Part shown: positions 34,043 to 44,435 of the stretch, in pieces
Position numbering within the stretch: position 1 is the stretch's first letter
Layout of the letters: the number at the start of each line of letters is the position of its first letter
Source: Litsea cubeba
Lineage: Eukaryota > Streptophyta > Magnoliopsida > Laurales > Lauraceae
Direction of reading: 5' to 3'
Length of the DNA stretch: 64,000 bases
NCBI GenBank assembly: GCA_012931725.1
Contig: CM022949.1
Location: 3,068,934 to 3,132,933, forward strand
Position numbers and translations under genes: made by a program
The notes under the pieces: model-generated
Told to the model about the DNA's origin: nothing
Databases searched by the model: none
The model's input: the letters and a program-made list of their open reading frames with translations, nothing else

Positions 34043-35446
34043 TCAAACATTGAGAGTGGAAGATGAATGGACTAGCTTGTTCTGTCTCCCTGCAATCCTA
34101 AGCAATGTTCTCCTTGCAAATGAAGGTGGATTAGGCTGAGACTCCAAACTCTTAGAGCTTTCAACTTCAACATCCAACCCCAATTCAGTTCCATGTCTCC
34201 CCCACCTGGCGAAATCGACTTCTGAAGCATTTCTTCTCTTGCAGTTGCACTTGGACTTCAATTCATCAGCTGGAGTTTGTTGCAGCGGCAATCGGAACGA
34301 TAAGGCCCGGCTTGAAGAACCCATGATCGGCAGCGGCTTCTCCTTCGACCGGAGCCAGATCTTTGATATAGAAAAGCTCTCTTTTTTACTTCCTCCAACA
34401 GCAGCCGAATTGCTAACACTAGTACTATTATTAGTAGTACTAATAACGTTACCGTCCCCATGAAATTCTGCACATTCTGCAATATCAAGACCTTTGAAGA
34501 ACTCCCTGGTGGAATGGCAATCACATTCAGACATTGCTGACTGGTGGCCGGGTGCCAAAGGCAGAGAAGGCTTTGTACTACTCTGCTTTCTGATGGGGGG
34601 CTTTAGAGCAACTTGTAGAAGAGAATTGTCATCCATAACATACTCGAATGACCCCATAGAGAAGCACCTCCTTCCATCCACAGTACTGTTGCTACTACTT
34701 CCTTCTCCTCCAACAATAGCATCAGCATTCCTGAACTTCCCAAGCTTAACAGAGACCACTTTTGCCTCCTGAGCTATTGTGATTTCATGTGATTTCTGCA
34801 ATTCATCTTTACAAGACGCCCCGAATTCGCCTTCTCCATGAACAATTCCCAATTGAGTACATGTGCTTCTTCTCGAAGATGTGTTGGCGTCGGGGGCGAT
34901 CTCTCTCGCGCTCTCACCTCCCGATTCGAGAACAAGAAGAATGGGAGAGAAGCCACTTTGAGGGGAGAAATCAGGGAGCAAGCTGCCCCTGCAGAGTGGG
35001 CAAGTTGAGTGAGACAAGAGCCATGTATCTATGCATTGAACATGGAATGCGTGGCTGCACTTTGGGAGCAACCTCAGCTTGTCATCAGGCTCAAACTCAC
35101 AGAGACAGACTGCACAATCAAATGGGTTTTTCAAGCCTATGATGGCCTTGTATAGGAAAACAGGAAGAGTGTCTATGAACGACTGATCCACCCCTGCATC
35201 ATGGAGGTGGAATAACTGCTGCAACTGCCCTTGGAAGGCAGTTCCATCTTCTAAATCTTGTGTGTCTATGTTACGGGAACTGAAGAGGATTCTCACAAGG
35301 AGATGAAGCAAACCAGATATGAAAAAGATAGCTGCTAGAATGAGTATGATGAGCAGGATGCTTGGGCTAATTGCATTGAGATTGACTGATGGAACAGGAG
35401 AGACTGAGTAGTCTTCTTCTGTGGTTTCATGCAAAACCCAGTTCAT
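34043..35446 (-). CDS. ATL13: RING-H2 finger E3 ubiquitin ligase, ATL13 type
   Basis: Single exon, 467 aa, with an N-terminal membrane anchor; it transfers ubiquitin from an E2 to unknown targets. Order of parts: one transmembrane helix (residues ~29-54, beginning SPSILLIILILA), the basic-hydrophobic linker, the GLD motif as GVD (85-87), and a complete RING-H2 with ligands C111, C114, C130, H132, H135, C138, C149, C152, including W142 for E2 contact. A long polar, serine-rich tail follows. Length and the text around GQLQQLFHLHDAGVDQSFID match the ATL13/46/47 subgroup; ATL13 itself is ~470 aa. The open frame extends 23 codons further upstream, but its first codon is GTG, so the ATG at 35,446 (TAAGATGAAC) is the start. 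Lack of introns is normal for ATLs. Confidence 0.93.
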   Translation of the reverse strand: MNWVLHETTEEDYSVSPVPSVNLNAISPSILLIILILAAIFFISGLLHLLVRILFSSRNIDTQDLEDGTAFQGQLQQLFHLHDAGVDQSFIDTLPVFLYKAIIGLKNPFDCAVCLCEFEPDDKLRLLPKCSHAFHVQCIDTWLLSHSTCPLCRGSLLPDFSPQSGFSPILLVLESGGESAREIAPDANTSSRRSTCTQLGIVHGEGEFGASCKDELQKSHEITIAQEAKVVSVKLGKFRNADAIVGGEGSSSNSTVDGRRCFSMGSFEYVMDDNSLLQVALKPPIRKQSSTKPSLPLAPGHQSAMSECDCHSTREFFKGLDIAECAEFHGDGNVISTTNNSTSVSNSAAVGGSKKESFSISKIWLRSKEKPLPIMGSSSRALSFRLPLQQTPADELKSKCNCKRRNASEVDFARWGRHGTELGLDVEVESSKSLESQPNPPSFARRTLLRIAGRQNKLVHSSSTLNV

Positions 35447-36080
35447 CTTATTCTTCTTCTTTCTAACATCAACTAAAGAGAACTCACCAGGACTGTAGAA
35501 ATGGATCTGGCTCACCTCCTCTCCAAAAACTCACCTCTCTGTTCAAATCAAAGCTCAGAAGAAAAACCCCAAATGGAATTTTGCTGTTTATGGTATGGTG
35601 ATGTAAGATCAGAAGGCCTTCAGTAAGGCCTTGTGCAGTTGTTGCCTCTTTTTTTCTGTGCACTGCACAGAGGAGAAGGAAGAACAAAAGAAAGAAGGAA
35701 ATACTGACAAGTCAAAGGGGGAAGAGAAAGAAAGGAGTGAAAGATAGGAAATGAAAATGGAAACCAGCATCCTTCCTGGGTGGAGAAATAAATGCATTGC
35801 CAAGCAGGTAAGAGAATTCAAAAAGAGGAGCCAAGTATATTAAAATCCACATCAGAGTGAGTAAATGAGATGAGATATTAAAAAAAGATAGCTACATGTT
35901 GCACAAGAACTGTATCTACAGTGTAGATTACTCAAATCCAATGCTCTTTGTTGACTTGTTTGTTCCATTGCATCAACTCCAATGCCTATTGCATTGCAAT
36001 GCATTGCATAACTGCTCATCAATGAACCTCTTTTTCCCGTATTGATGTTGTTTGTCTTTGTCAGACATAAAACTACTGCA
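35447..36080 (-). promoter_or_regulatory. upstream region of the ATL gene
   Basis: On the minus strand the ~70 bp before the ATG are purine-rich (AGAAGAAGAATAAG), and further up there are CTTTCTTTC pyrimidine runs (35,640-35,760), as in plant leaders. A weak TATA-like TTTAATATACTT lies at ~35,834-35,845. Promoter placement is a guess. Confidence 0.25.
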
Positions 36081-36082
36081 TA

Positions 36083-36223
36083 GAACTTCCAGAATAAAAA
36101 AGTTTTTTGTAATTTTCAAAAAATCCAAGGGGTCTTATTATTAGACAAGTAATAAAAGATAAGTCATAAGTTCCCTTGAATCTTTTGAAAATTACAAAGA
36201 ACACTTTTATTCTGGAAGTGTTC
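36083..36223. mobile_element. short foldback MITE
   Basis: Two ~45-bp arms are inverted copies of each other: GAACTTCCAGAATAAAA near 36,083 and TTTTATTCTGGAAGTGTTC ending at 36,223, with GTAATTTTC/GAAAATTAC and CCAAGGG/CCCTTG also pairing. The DNA would form a ~140-nt hairpin. There is no coding capacity. Confidence 0.65.
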
Positions 36224-36487
36224 CTTTTTTGTTGGAGTTTTTTTTTTTTTTTTTGTAAGTTTCTATGTTAATATGAAATCTTGGCAAACCACCTTGATTG
36301 TAAGTCATTGGAATTTAAGATTTGCTGACAAAATGTACTTGGCCCTAAAAAGGATAAAATTACCTTAGATCAAGCCTCATTCAGAACATATTCTGGGTGA
36401 CTAACTGTTCAAAACATTAAATTCAAGATAATTTTTCCATTATTGGCACTCTCAATTAAACCCAAATTAGGTTAGATCTAGGAAAGT

Positions 36488-36625
36488 TTTCATCCTTTTG
36501 CAGTAAAATATGTTGAAATTCATCAACCATTGAAAACTGGCTTTTGATTTCAAGTTAAGATGGTTGGCTGAGTTTTCATCCTTCTGCAGTAAAATATGTT
36601 GAAATTCATCAAAAGCCAGTTTTTT
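36488..36625. repeat. direct repeat of ~38 bp
   Basis: The block TTTTCATCCTT(C/T)TGCAG followed by TAAAATATGTTGAAATTC occurs at ~36,488 and ~36,573. CTGGCTTTTGAT/AAAAGCCAG between and after them forms an additional inverted pair. This is local duplication with no gene. Confidence 0.7.
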
Positions 36626-36949
36626 ACCCTTTTTAGATTAATAGAGGATGTTATTTGCAAAAATAAGAAAGGCAGGTATTTATGTAGTTGTCAGAATACA
36701 TAGATGGTTATATGTAAATTTCTCTTTTGAAAAAAAAATGATAAACGCAATGAACATGTATAAAGCCATTTTATTTGTGGCACACATGTGATTCAATACA
36801 AGTCATTCATCGTTTGACTTGTTGCAACCACATGGATTTGGGGCAGATACTGATCCAAATCTAGATTCAATTTGGATTTTGCCACTGATGACTGAATCTG
36901 CACAATGATATGTGTGGAGTCTGATTTCACCTGGGTCCGACCCTTAGTT

Positions 36950-37200
36950 CAGGTCCACTGTCGCAGAACCTTATAAGGGTATTTTTGTAATATTATCATG
37001 TGCTATTATATAACCCTAGCAGTACTGCCAGAAAGGTAGTTTCTTGTATTCTCATCTTCTGCCTTTGAACATAGTGGAATCAGTGTGATCCATGGACGTA
37101 CCTCAAGTTCGAGGGATCCACATAAATCTTTATGTCATCTATGTGTGATTTGCTTGCATCTTTTGTTCTATTTTTTTAATTTCATACATTGAAACTGGAT
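36950..37200 (+). mobile_element. LTR fragment, copia-like
   Basis: A TATA-like CTATTATATAACCC (~37,003) is followed by ATCCATGGACGTACCTCAAG, GGGATCCACATAAATCTTTA and TGTGTGATTTGCTTGC, the order seen in the R/U5 of many plant copia LTRs. No coding sequence is attached and the ends are undefined. Confidence 0.45.
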
Positions 37201-37260
37201 ATTGGTCCAGATCAGTTCCCAGGATCTGAGTCCCCAATTGAGGATGTGTTGTGTTATTCC

Positions 37261-37535
37261 TATGGGTGGCAATTTGTCATGTCAGGTTGAGCACTGTGGT
37301 TATCATGAATAGGCTCAATCGAAACCCATTTTATTTATATATTGGACAATAACCATCATTTCTACCCAGAAGTTAGAATGGTTTACTCAAACCGGTTTTT
37401 AAAACCATCATGCCACCTATTGGAGAGACAACTGAAAAATGGGATGGGGTCAGGTTTGGATGGACTGCTAGTTAAAGCCGGCTTGTGTTTACACCAATCG
37501 GTACCAAACCCTTCCGGTTGCCATCCTTCCCCACC
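37261..37535. mobile_element. possible hAT-like MITE
   Basis: The left end is TATGGGTGGCAATTTG; the right end, on the reverse strand, is AAGGATGGCAACCGG. The shared GGRTGGCAA core and the CAACCC-type interior suggest a short non-autonomous element. No target duplication was confirmed. Confidence 0.35.
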
Positions 37536-38379
37536 CCACTCACACAATAAAAACAATCAGGAATCAATCTCTGGCTGTAATGCTGACGGTGAGCGACTTG
37601 TGTGAGTACTTACCTTAAAAGAAAAAAAAAGGGAGGTCTGCTTAATGAGTCAAATAGAAACTATAGACTCAACTTGAACTGAACCCCAATATTTAACAAA
37701 GTACTGTTGTTTGAATTCTATTCATTACCTGGAGAGTTCTTTACTTAATTATTCTAATGAGTTCCAAGCTTGCCCAAAGCCATGTCTTCATGGGCTGGAC
37801 CAGGTAGAAGATTCTCCAAGGCCAGCCCATTTGGTCATATAGGCCCTATGTTTAGGCCTTGATCCAGTCATGAACCTGGTATTGGGCCCGGCCTGGTTCA
37901 TTTACAAAAATTTCAATAGCCCTTTGGCTTTTGTTCTAAATCTAACAAGACAGGCCAGATCCTTGACCATGCAAAGGCCTAGGCCCAGCCTATTTAACCA
38001 CTGGGCAAGAGAATTGGCCCACTCTTATTGACTGAAAACACTGCCCAGCTTCACCCAACATAGGTGTGGACCTTACTGCAGTAATAGTACTGAGAACTCC
38101 GATTCCTATATGCGTTTTGCACCAAACAAGATTTAGCAATAGATCACCTCTTATCATGGGTTATGGGTGGTCAGATGAAAGGGTCACAAGTCATGCCAAT
38201 CTTGATGGGATACTGCCAATCCTGACCATCCAAATCTCCAGCCCACAATGGATAGTGTATTGCTTATAATATCTAGTTTTGCAAGCTATGTTTGAACCAC
38301 TATCAATCTCTTTCCAAATGTCATCACAAATTAAATTAATCACTTGACTTTTGAGCAACTGCATTTGGATGTGTGTGTG

Positions 38380-38382
<3 letters not shown>
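37536..38382. other. intergenic, no gene
   Basis: Contains GGCCCAGCC/GGCCTGG words around 37,780-38,000, similar to other MITE remnants, but no clear ends. No ORF is recognised. Confidence 0.45.

Positions 38383-38456
<74 letters not shown>
38383..38456. repeat. (GA)37 microsatellite
   Basis: A perfect 74-bp GA run preceded by GTGTGTGTGATT. Open frames across it on the minus strand (poly-Ser-Leu) are artefacts. Confidence 0.95.
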
Positions 38457-38461
<5 letters not shown>

Positions 38462-39420
38462 TGATATCCTTTTTGTAGTATCAAATCTTAACTAATCCAT
38501 TTACCTGCTCTAGCTACTTTTTGATCCACCCATTTAAAAACTGCTGTAAAACCATTAATTTCACTCTGATGAATGGTTAGATAGGAAGAGCATTCCTAGC
38601 ATGACATGATCTAATACCAAGGTCATGGAAAATAAATGGTTGAAGTGAATTGTTCCAAAGTGTCTATTTTAAAGGTCTCTCTGGAAATGGTCATGATCAT
38701 CTCAATGAAGGTGACATTTAAGCCATGTGCAATCCATGAAATACTTTTTCATTGATTTTTCCTGAACAACAAGATTACTATTAAAATCTTTTAAGTTTAA
38801 AAAAAAAAAAAAAAAACCGAGAGCTGTACAAAATCAGAGCACCTACACTCTCAAACATCATCACCCTTTCAAGGCAACAAAAGCTATATATACCAATGCA
38901 TATGGCCACCTGCAGTGATACCAACAGAGGAGAGAGGGCCAAAGTAAAAGAAATATAAGAAAATTACAAAGCAAGAACCAAAAGTCCACAAGCCACCCAC
39001 AAGCCAGACATGCTGTACACCATGAAGTTGTCACTGTCTTAGTTGACCATTTGTCTTCAAGATAAAAATGCAAAATCTGTCTGTTTATTCAATGCACTAA
39101 ATCATTTTAAGTACATATCTTTCAACTGGATTTCCTTCTTGATTATCAGAACTTTAACCATCACCCATCACCATGGATATACAATAACTACAGTTACTAA
39201 TAGACTCTGAAGGAAAGTGATTTGGCTTCATGTGATACATGATTGTACCTAACAATCAAGATTTCCACTGTCTTTTGATAATTAATTTGTTGGAGTTGTG
39301 ATATGCATCTAGAAAATGATTACTTTAGAATATTAATGTTGACCATGTGGAATCTTATGGAAAACAAGAAATGAAATTCTTTGCCACAGAAAAACAGATG
39401 AACCTATCAATATAATCCAC
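38457..39420. other. intergenic, no gene
   Basis: AT-rich, with a poly-A tract at ~38,800-38,817. Nothing else is recognised. Confidence 0.5.
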
Positions 39421-39432
39421 TCGGTTAAAACT

Positions 39433-39744
39433 TTGATTAATACTCTTAATATTCCTTGTTCTTTAAGAGAAAAGAAGAAGGATGGGGAAGAAAAAACCAT
39501 CAGAGTGATCAGGTCCAAGAAGGAGATTGTGATGTACTCAGATGTTGTTTATAGGACAGCAAATGACAAAGCTTCATTTGGTTTCGTGACCAATATGCTT
39601 AAAGGGGTACGATTGTGGATGCAGGTAATTGAGTTGGTCCAAAGCTGCCTCATCAAAGGAAACCCAAGAGAGTGCACTTCTAGCAGCTCTAAAAAAGGAG
39701 AGGGAATTAGATTATACAAGGATCTAGATATACTTGAATGCTAA
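39433..39744 (+). pseudogene. LINE RNase H domain fragment
   Basis: The open frame contains YSDVVYRTANDKASFGF and GNPREC, then KKGEGIRLYKDLDI. This corresponds to the plant RVT_3 RNase H pattern (D-A-A-x-R...A-xxGxV; SPxEAE-L-A-L-xxG-L-A-xxL). Between PRE and GIRL the expected LLAAL sequence is present only in the +1 frame, so one small insertion and one small deletion compensate each other. The first codon is not ATG. It is a dead fragment. Confidence 0.5.
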
Positions 39745-42700
39745 AGAGGTTGTTAATGGCGATTTTGATAGGGCTATCTGCCCAGTTATTGCTGATATTA
39801 ATTAAGAACCTAATTCTTAATTTTGATGTTGTGGAGGTTTCGTATATTCCTAGAATCTTTAACTCTATAGCCCACTCATTGCTTTGTTTTGTTTTACTTA
39901 TAGTCAGGATATAGACCTGGAGTGTTCCTAATGGTAGCGACGGTTGACTCTAGTATTGTTTGTGGGGTTGTTTCTTGTTTTTTTTAGTATGTTTGTCAAT
40001 CTATGTTGTTGCTTTGTTTGGTGAATGAAAGGCCTTTTTTGCTTAAATAAATTAAAAAAAATTTTAAGTAGATCAGTGCAGCAATACCCCACATAGCAAA
40101 TAAAATAAATAAAATAAAATAGTTGGCATTTTCACTTCAAAAGAGTCTCAACGACTTGGAGCGATGCGAGATTTTCAATCTCCATCAATTACAAAATGGG
40201 ACTACTAAACTAAATACTTTTAACTAAAAGTCTCCCATGAAAGTAAGGTAAAACTTTACTTTCCACTTATTGTGACCAATTAACAAAACATGGTAAAGTA
40301 AAATATTTGGCAGCTAAGATTACTTTACCATAGATTAATTCTACTTTATCATTTGAGAAGAAAAAAAAAACATTGCGAAAAGGATTTATAAGATTTTCTA
40401 GTTGTATCTTAGACTAGGGGCGTTAACAAAGAGTTAAACGTCGAGGTTTAGGAGTGGAGAGATGATAGGACCATAAATTTCTCTCATACACATGGATTAA
40501 AGCAAGGGGTGAGTGGAGAATTATTTTCTTGGAAAAATTAACTATCCACTTTCATTTCTCTTGCAATGGTTTCATCATCCTTTTCCTTTACAAGAAAACA
40601 GCTAAAAAACTGCTAAACTAGCCCTCACGCCTTATATGTAATTAATCATATGTGGGCCTATTTATCTATATAAAATTATAGGAATTCAATGGACAGGCAT
40701 TTGTGATAAGTAGTTAAAAATGAAGATACAAGGTGATTATATAAAAATGATCATCCAATGAGCTTTCCCTTGTTCAAAAGCGAATCTTAGCTAGTGAAGA
40801 TGGAAATGAATACTCAGCTATCACCTTAGTAATTTATATCCTAAAAAAGTTAAAGTCTCATTTACATTACTCACTTATATCCGCCACCTCTCACCTCATA
40901 TCATTCACACTTCTTTAATAATCTTTAAAATGGAGCTCCTATAAATTTTTAGATGAAAATTCCTGAAAAATCACCTTAGATATCCACTGCACCAAAAAAG
41001 CTCCAATAGATTTTACATAACAGAATCAACCCTCCCACCCGTTTTTTTTTTTTTTTCCCTTACATATAAGCAAATGTTTCTGTCGAGCGATAATATCATC
41101 ACCCACTGTATTGTTTATAAGATATAATCATCCCTGTCGGACGACGATCTCGTCGCACAACAGAATTGTTTCTATAGTTATGTGGCCATATAATTGTGTA
41201 CAACAAATGCAAACATTATAAAAATTCTCCATTTATAACATCCTCCATTTACATCTTCCACACAAATCTACATCGGTATTTCCGGTAACAAATGCAAATA
41301 TTATAAGAATTATTCATCTTCCACAACAAAAAAGAAGTATCCATTTATAGGTATATTTCCTCTTATTTAAGAAAAAAAGTTACAACAACTTATCTACATT
41401 CCTTAAACATCAACTGAGGTGACCAATACTATAATAGGTAAGGATAGCGAAAGAAATTTGAAATATGAGGCATTCTATACTCTTAAAGTATGCATTAAAA
41501 GCTGCATATGAAAAAATCTCCAGATTTTGAGGAGCTAAAAATCTCAAGTTGCATATAAAACAAAAGGTAAAGTGTCCTCATTCCTAGACTTTGAGAAGCT
41601 TTGTATGGATCGAATTTAAGAGGTTTGAGAGAGGCTAGGATTTTGAATGAAGATGGTTTGGTGGTTGTGGTGGATGTGACAGATAAAAAAGGGTCTTTTA
41701 AGGAATGGAGTGCAGGTTGAATTTGAAAGAAGGTGGGAGTAGAGATTGAGAGAGAAGTACATGTGTGTGTGATTCATTATTGGTAGAAGGAAGGATTTAA
41801 TGGCACGGGAAAGGAAGACGGGAGGATTAAGTGGAAGTGGGGGCATGTGGAGAAGATGACCACCTATAAGAAAGAGAGCTTGGAGGAGAGAAACATCGAA
41901 ATCATATGAGAGGAGAAGCAGTGAGGAAGAAGAAAAGTAAAAATAAGTTTCGTGCCTATTGTAGAGTGTAGGATAGTGACGAAATAGAAAAGAAAAAAAA
42001 ACCGAGAAACACCCTAGGGGACCACTCCGGTTTCAAAATATATATTAGGGCCTTTTTGGTTTAGAGGCCACCAAAGGTGATTTTCCACGTAAATTCCTCG
42101 AATTTTTATATATTATGATGCAAACAAATATATCCATACTTGCTTATAGGGACTAATGCACCAGATTTCGTTACATGTGATGATGAGAGAGAGAGAAAGA
42201 GAGTACCTCCTGCCTTTAGAAAGAGGGTATAGAAAAGATAGTTGCTTTCAAAATATTTAATAGAGCCCTTTAAGCCAACTCTAAATTGATAAGATAAATA
42301 TAAGTTGAAAACGAGGACGATGATGACAATGTTAATAACGATAAATTAGAAATGTTATGGCCATAATTCCTGATTTGGCTCATATATAGACTCTATTTTT
42401 TTTATTTATTTTTTTTTTTTTTTTGGTAATACCATGAGGTTCTTAGTGGGTTTTTTCTTTTTCTTTTTTTTCCTTTGTGGTTAAATGTCTTTCTATTTTT
42501 CTTGTACATGTTGGAGAATGGAGAAAATGGAGCAGCCTCATTTTAAAAAAAAAAATTCATTGCATCACTTCTAAATTAGTATGAAATGAGTTTAGCCTAA
42601 CCCGTATCAAATCCGATGTAAACAAAATTGAATTGGCTCAGCGGGCTCCACTAAAAGTCAAAACTAGAGGAAATTGCAAATTACATTTAGGTTCCATGGC

Positions 42701-43186
42701 CTCCATAAGAAAACAAGATTAAGGAAGCGGTCAAAATCAAAATTGAGAAGGTTAAGATCAAATTTTGTATCACTATCCAATAATATTAAATAAAACCCCA
42801 ACCCTAATCTTCAAAAAAAGTCCTATTTAGAATCAAAATAGGAACCAGTCAAAATTCCTATTCAGAGCAACCAGTCAAAATAAAATGCCAAGAACTTCCG
42901 CTGTAGTATTAAATAATTAGAGTTGGGGTTGCAATGAGTAGCATTTAGATCAGTTGACCAAGGTCAATCTAAACAGTTAAGAGTTCAAAGAGCCAGGTTG
43001 GGACAGTTACAAATCAAGTTCGTAGGTAGAATAGCCCGTACCAACCCTGATTCGACCTTTCTATTAATCAAGTTGGAATGTCAATCCTAGCCCAAACCCA
43101 AAAGATCTAAATAAAAAAAGTTTTTAACCCAAACCCTCAATCACCAGCTAGGTTGGATTGCTTCAACCAATTTGTCGAAAGAAATT
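39745..43186. other. intergenic, no gene
   Basis: AT-rich sequence with poly-T/A tracts (41,041-41,058; 42,398-42,424). A pyrimidine-rich stretch on the minus strand (41,616-41,900) looks like a plant leader but no gene follows. CTTTACTTTCC/GGTAAAGTAAA words at 40,250-40,350 suggest a MITE remnant. Confidence 0.5.
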
Positions 43187-43300
43187 GATCATCATCATCA
43201 TTAAAGCCTTATCCCAACTATTTTGGAGTCGGCTACAGAAATTTTATTTCTCCATTCGGAAAATTAATATTTCATCTAAATATTTTGTTGAGATCAGATT
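43187..43300 (-). mobile_element. RTE-type LINE 3' end, truncated
   Basis: It begins with (ATC)n and then AAAGCCTTATCCCAACTATT, TTGGAGTCGGCTAC, TTCTCCATTCGG. Read on the minus strand this is the well-known 3' end of plant RTE LINEs, with GCCGACxCCAA...GGxxAAGGCTTT followed by a GAT-repeat tail. The minus orientation follows from the tail position. Confidence 0.6.
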
Positions 43301-44435
43301 TTTACGAAACTTCTTCACTAAAGACTTCCAAAACGAAAAGGGCATCAGACAGCGAGCAATTAAGATGCAGTTTGATGTCATTTTAGGCACTTAAGTCATC
43401 ATCATTATTTTAGGCAGTCATGTGCATTTAGATAATTGAATAGACATTTGACAGCTGTGAAAGCATCTTAACTCTTAAGTCCTAATCCATCATTAAATGG
43501 ACAGTTGTGCTTCAATGAATATATACTAGAAAACATGCCACTGTATTTTGTATGCATTGGAATGAAATGTCATGGCCCACTAGATATTACCCTTTTAGAT
43601 ACAACAATCACTTAAAAGGTTAGCTTTAACCTTCCAATTTCTCTCCAACTAGCATATTGTTTGACAAGAGGTGTATGTTTGCAAATCAATTAAGGTTATT
43701 TCAACCTTTTGATCTCTCTCCAATTACTAATCCAAATGTTCGCCAAATAGTGGCAGTTGGTAGAGAACAATACAGAAGGCAATTTTCTACTAATTTCACC
43801 GACACCAGGTCCTCCCCAAATTTAAAGTGCATGGTTGACAACCACCATAATAGACAAAGGAGATTGGTATTCAAGATGGACCTGAGTTACCTGACAGTCA
43901 TTTACTTGTTTTGTCCTTTGCCATAACCAATTTCATGTAAAAAGATTTGCAGGTAAAGAGCTCACAGGGCAACCAAATTCCAAGGAATTCATGGCCTAGG
44001 AATTTGCCTTCGGTTTCCAACCCTTTTTGGGTGTTACTAGGGACACATCCTACAATATTTGATTCTATTTGCTTTGAGGCCATCACCAAAATTATAGAAA
44101 CCTTGCTGAACAAAGTATCAAACTTGTGATCAGACAATTACTCATTGCCAATTCTGTATAAATCCAACAGCCAGGATCAGTTGATCTCAACAGTTTTGCC
44201 AACAACCATTGATCTCAGTACTTGGGATATTTATTAACCAGTATTACTAAAATCAAAGAATAATGTGATATATGGGTATCTAAAAAAATCAGTTTCTAGT
44301 AATTGAGATATTCTTCTTTAAGAATGAAAATTTACCATGGAAAGATGAACTCGAGTAACAAAAATATGTAACCCTAGGCAAAAATATGAAGAAAATGAGT
44401 AAAAATGAATAAATGCTGGATGGAATAACAGGGGT
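43301..44435. other. intergenic, includes probable 3' UTR of the EXS gene
   Basis: No separate gene recognised. The few hundred bases below 44,436 should hold the 3' UTR of the minus-strand EXS gene. Frames at 43,657-43,926 (+) and 43,898-44,137 (-) have no domain. Confidence 0.45.

Noticed and set aside
35447..35515. 23-codon N-terminal extension of the ATL protein
   Set aside because: The first codon of the extended frame is GTG (CAC on the plus strand at 35,513-35,515). The first ATG is at 35,446 and gives the usual length for the family.
38191..38484. 97-codon minus-strand Ser-Leu-rich frame
   Set aside because: It is an artefact of the (GA)n microsatellite.
41616..41900. Minus-strand leader-like sequence considered as a gene start
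   Set aside because: No ORF with a recognisable product follows, and no splice signal leads to one.
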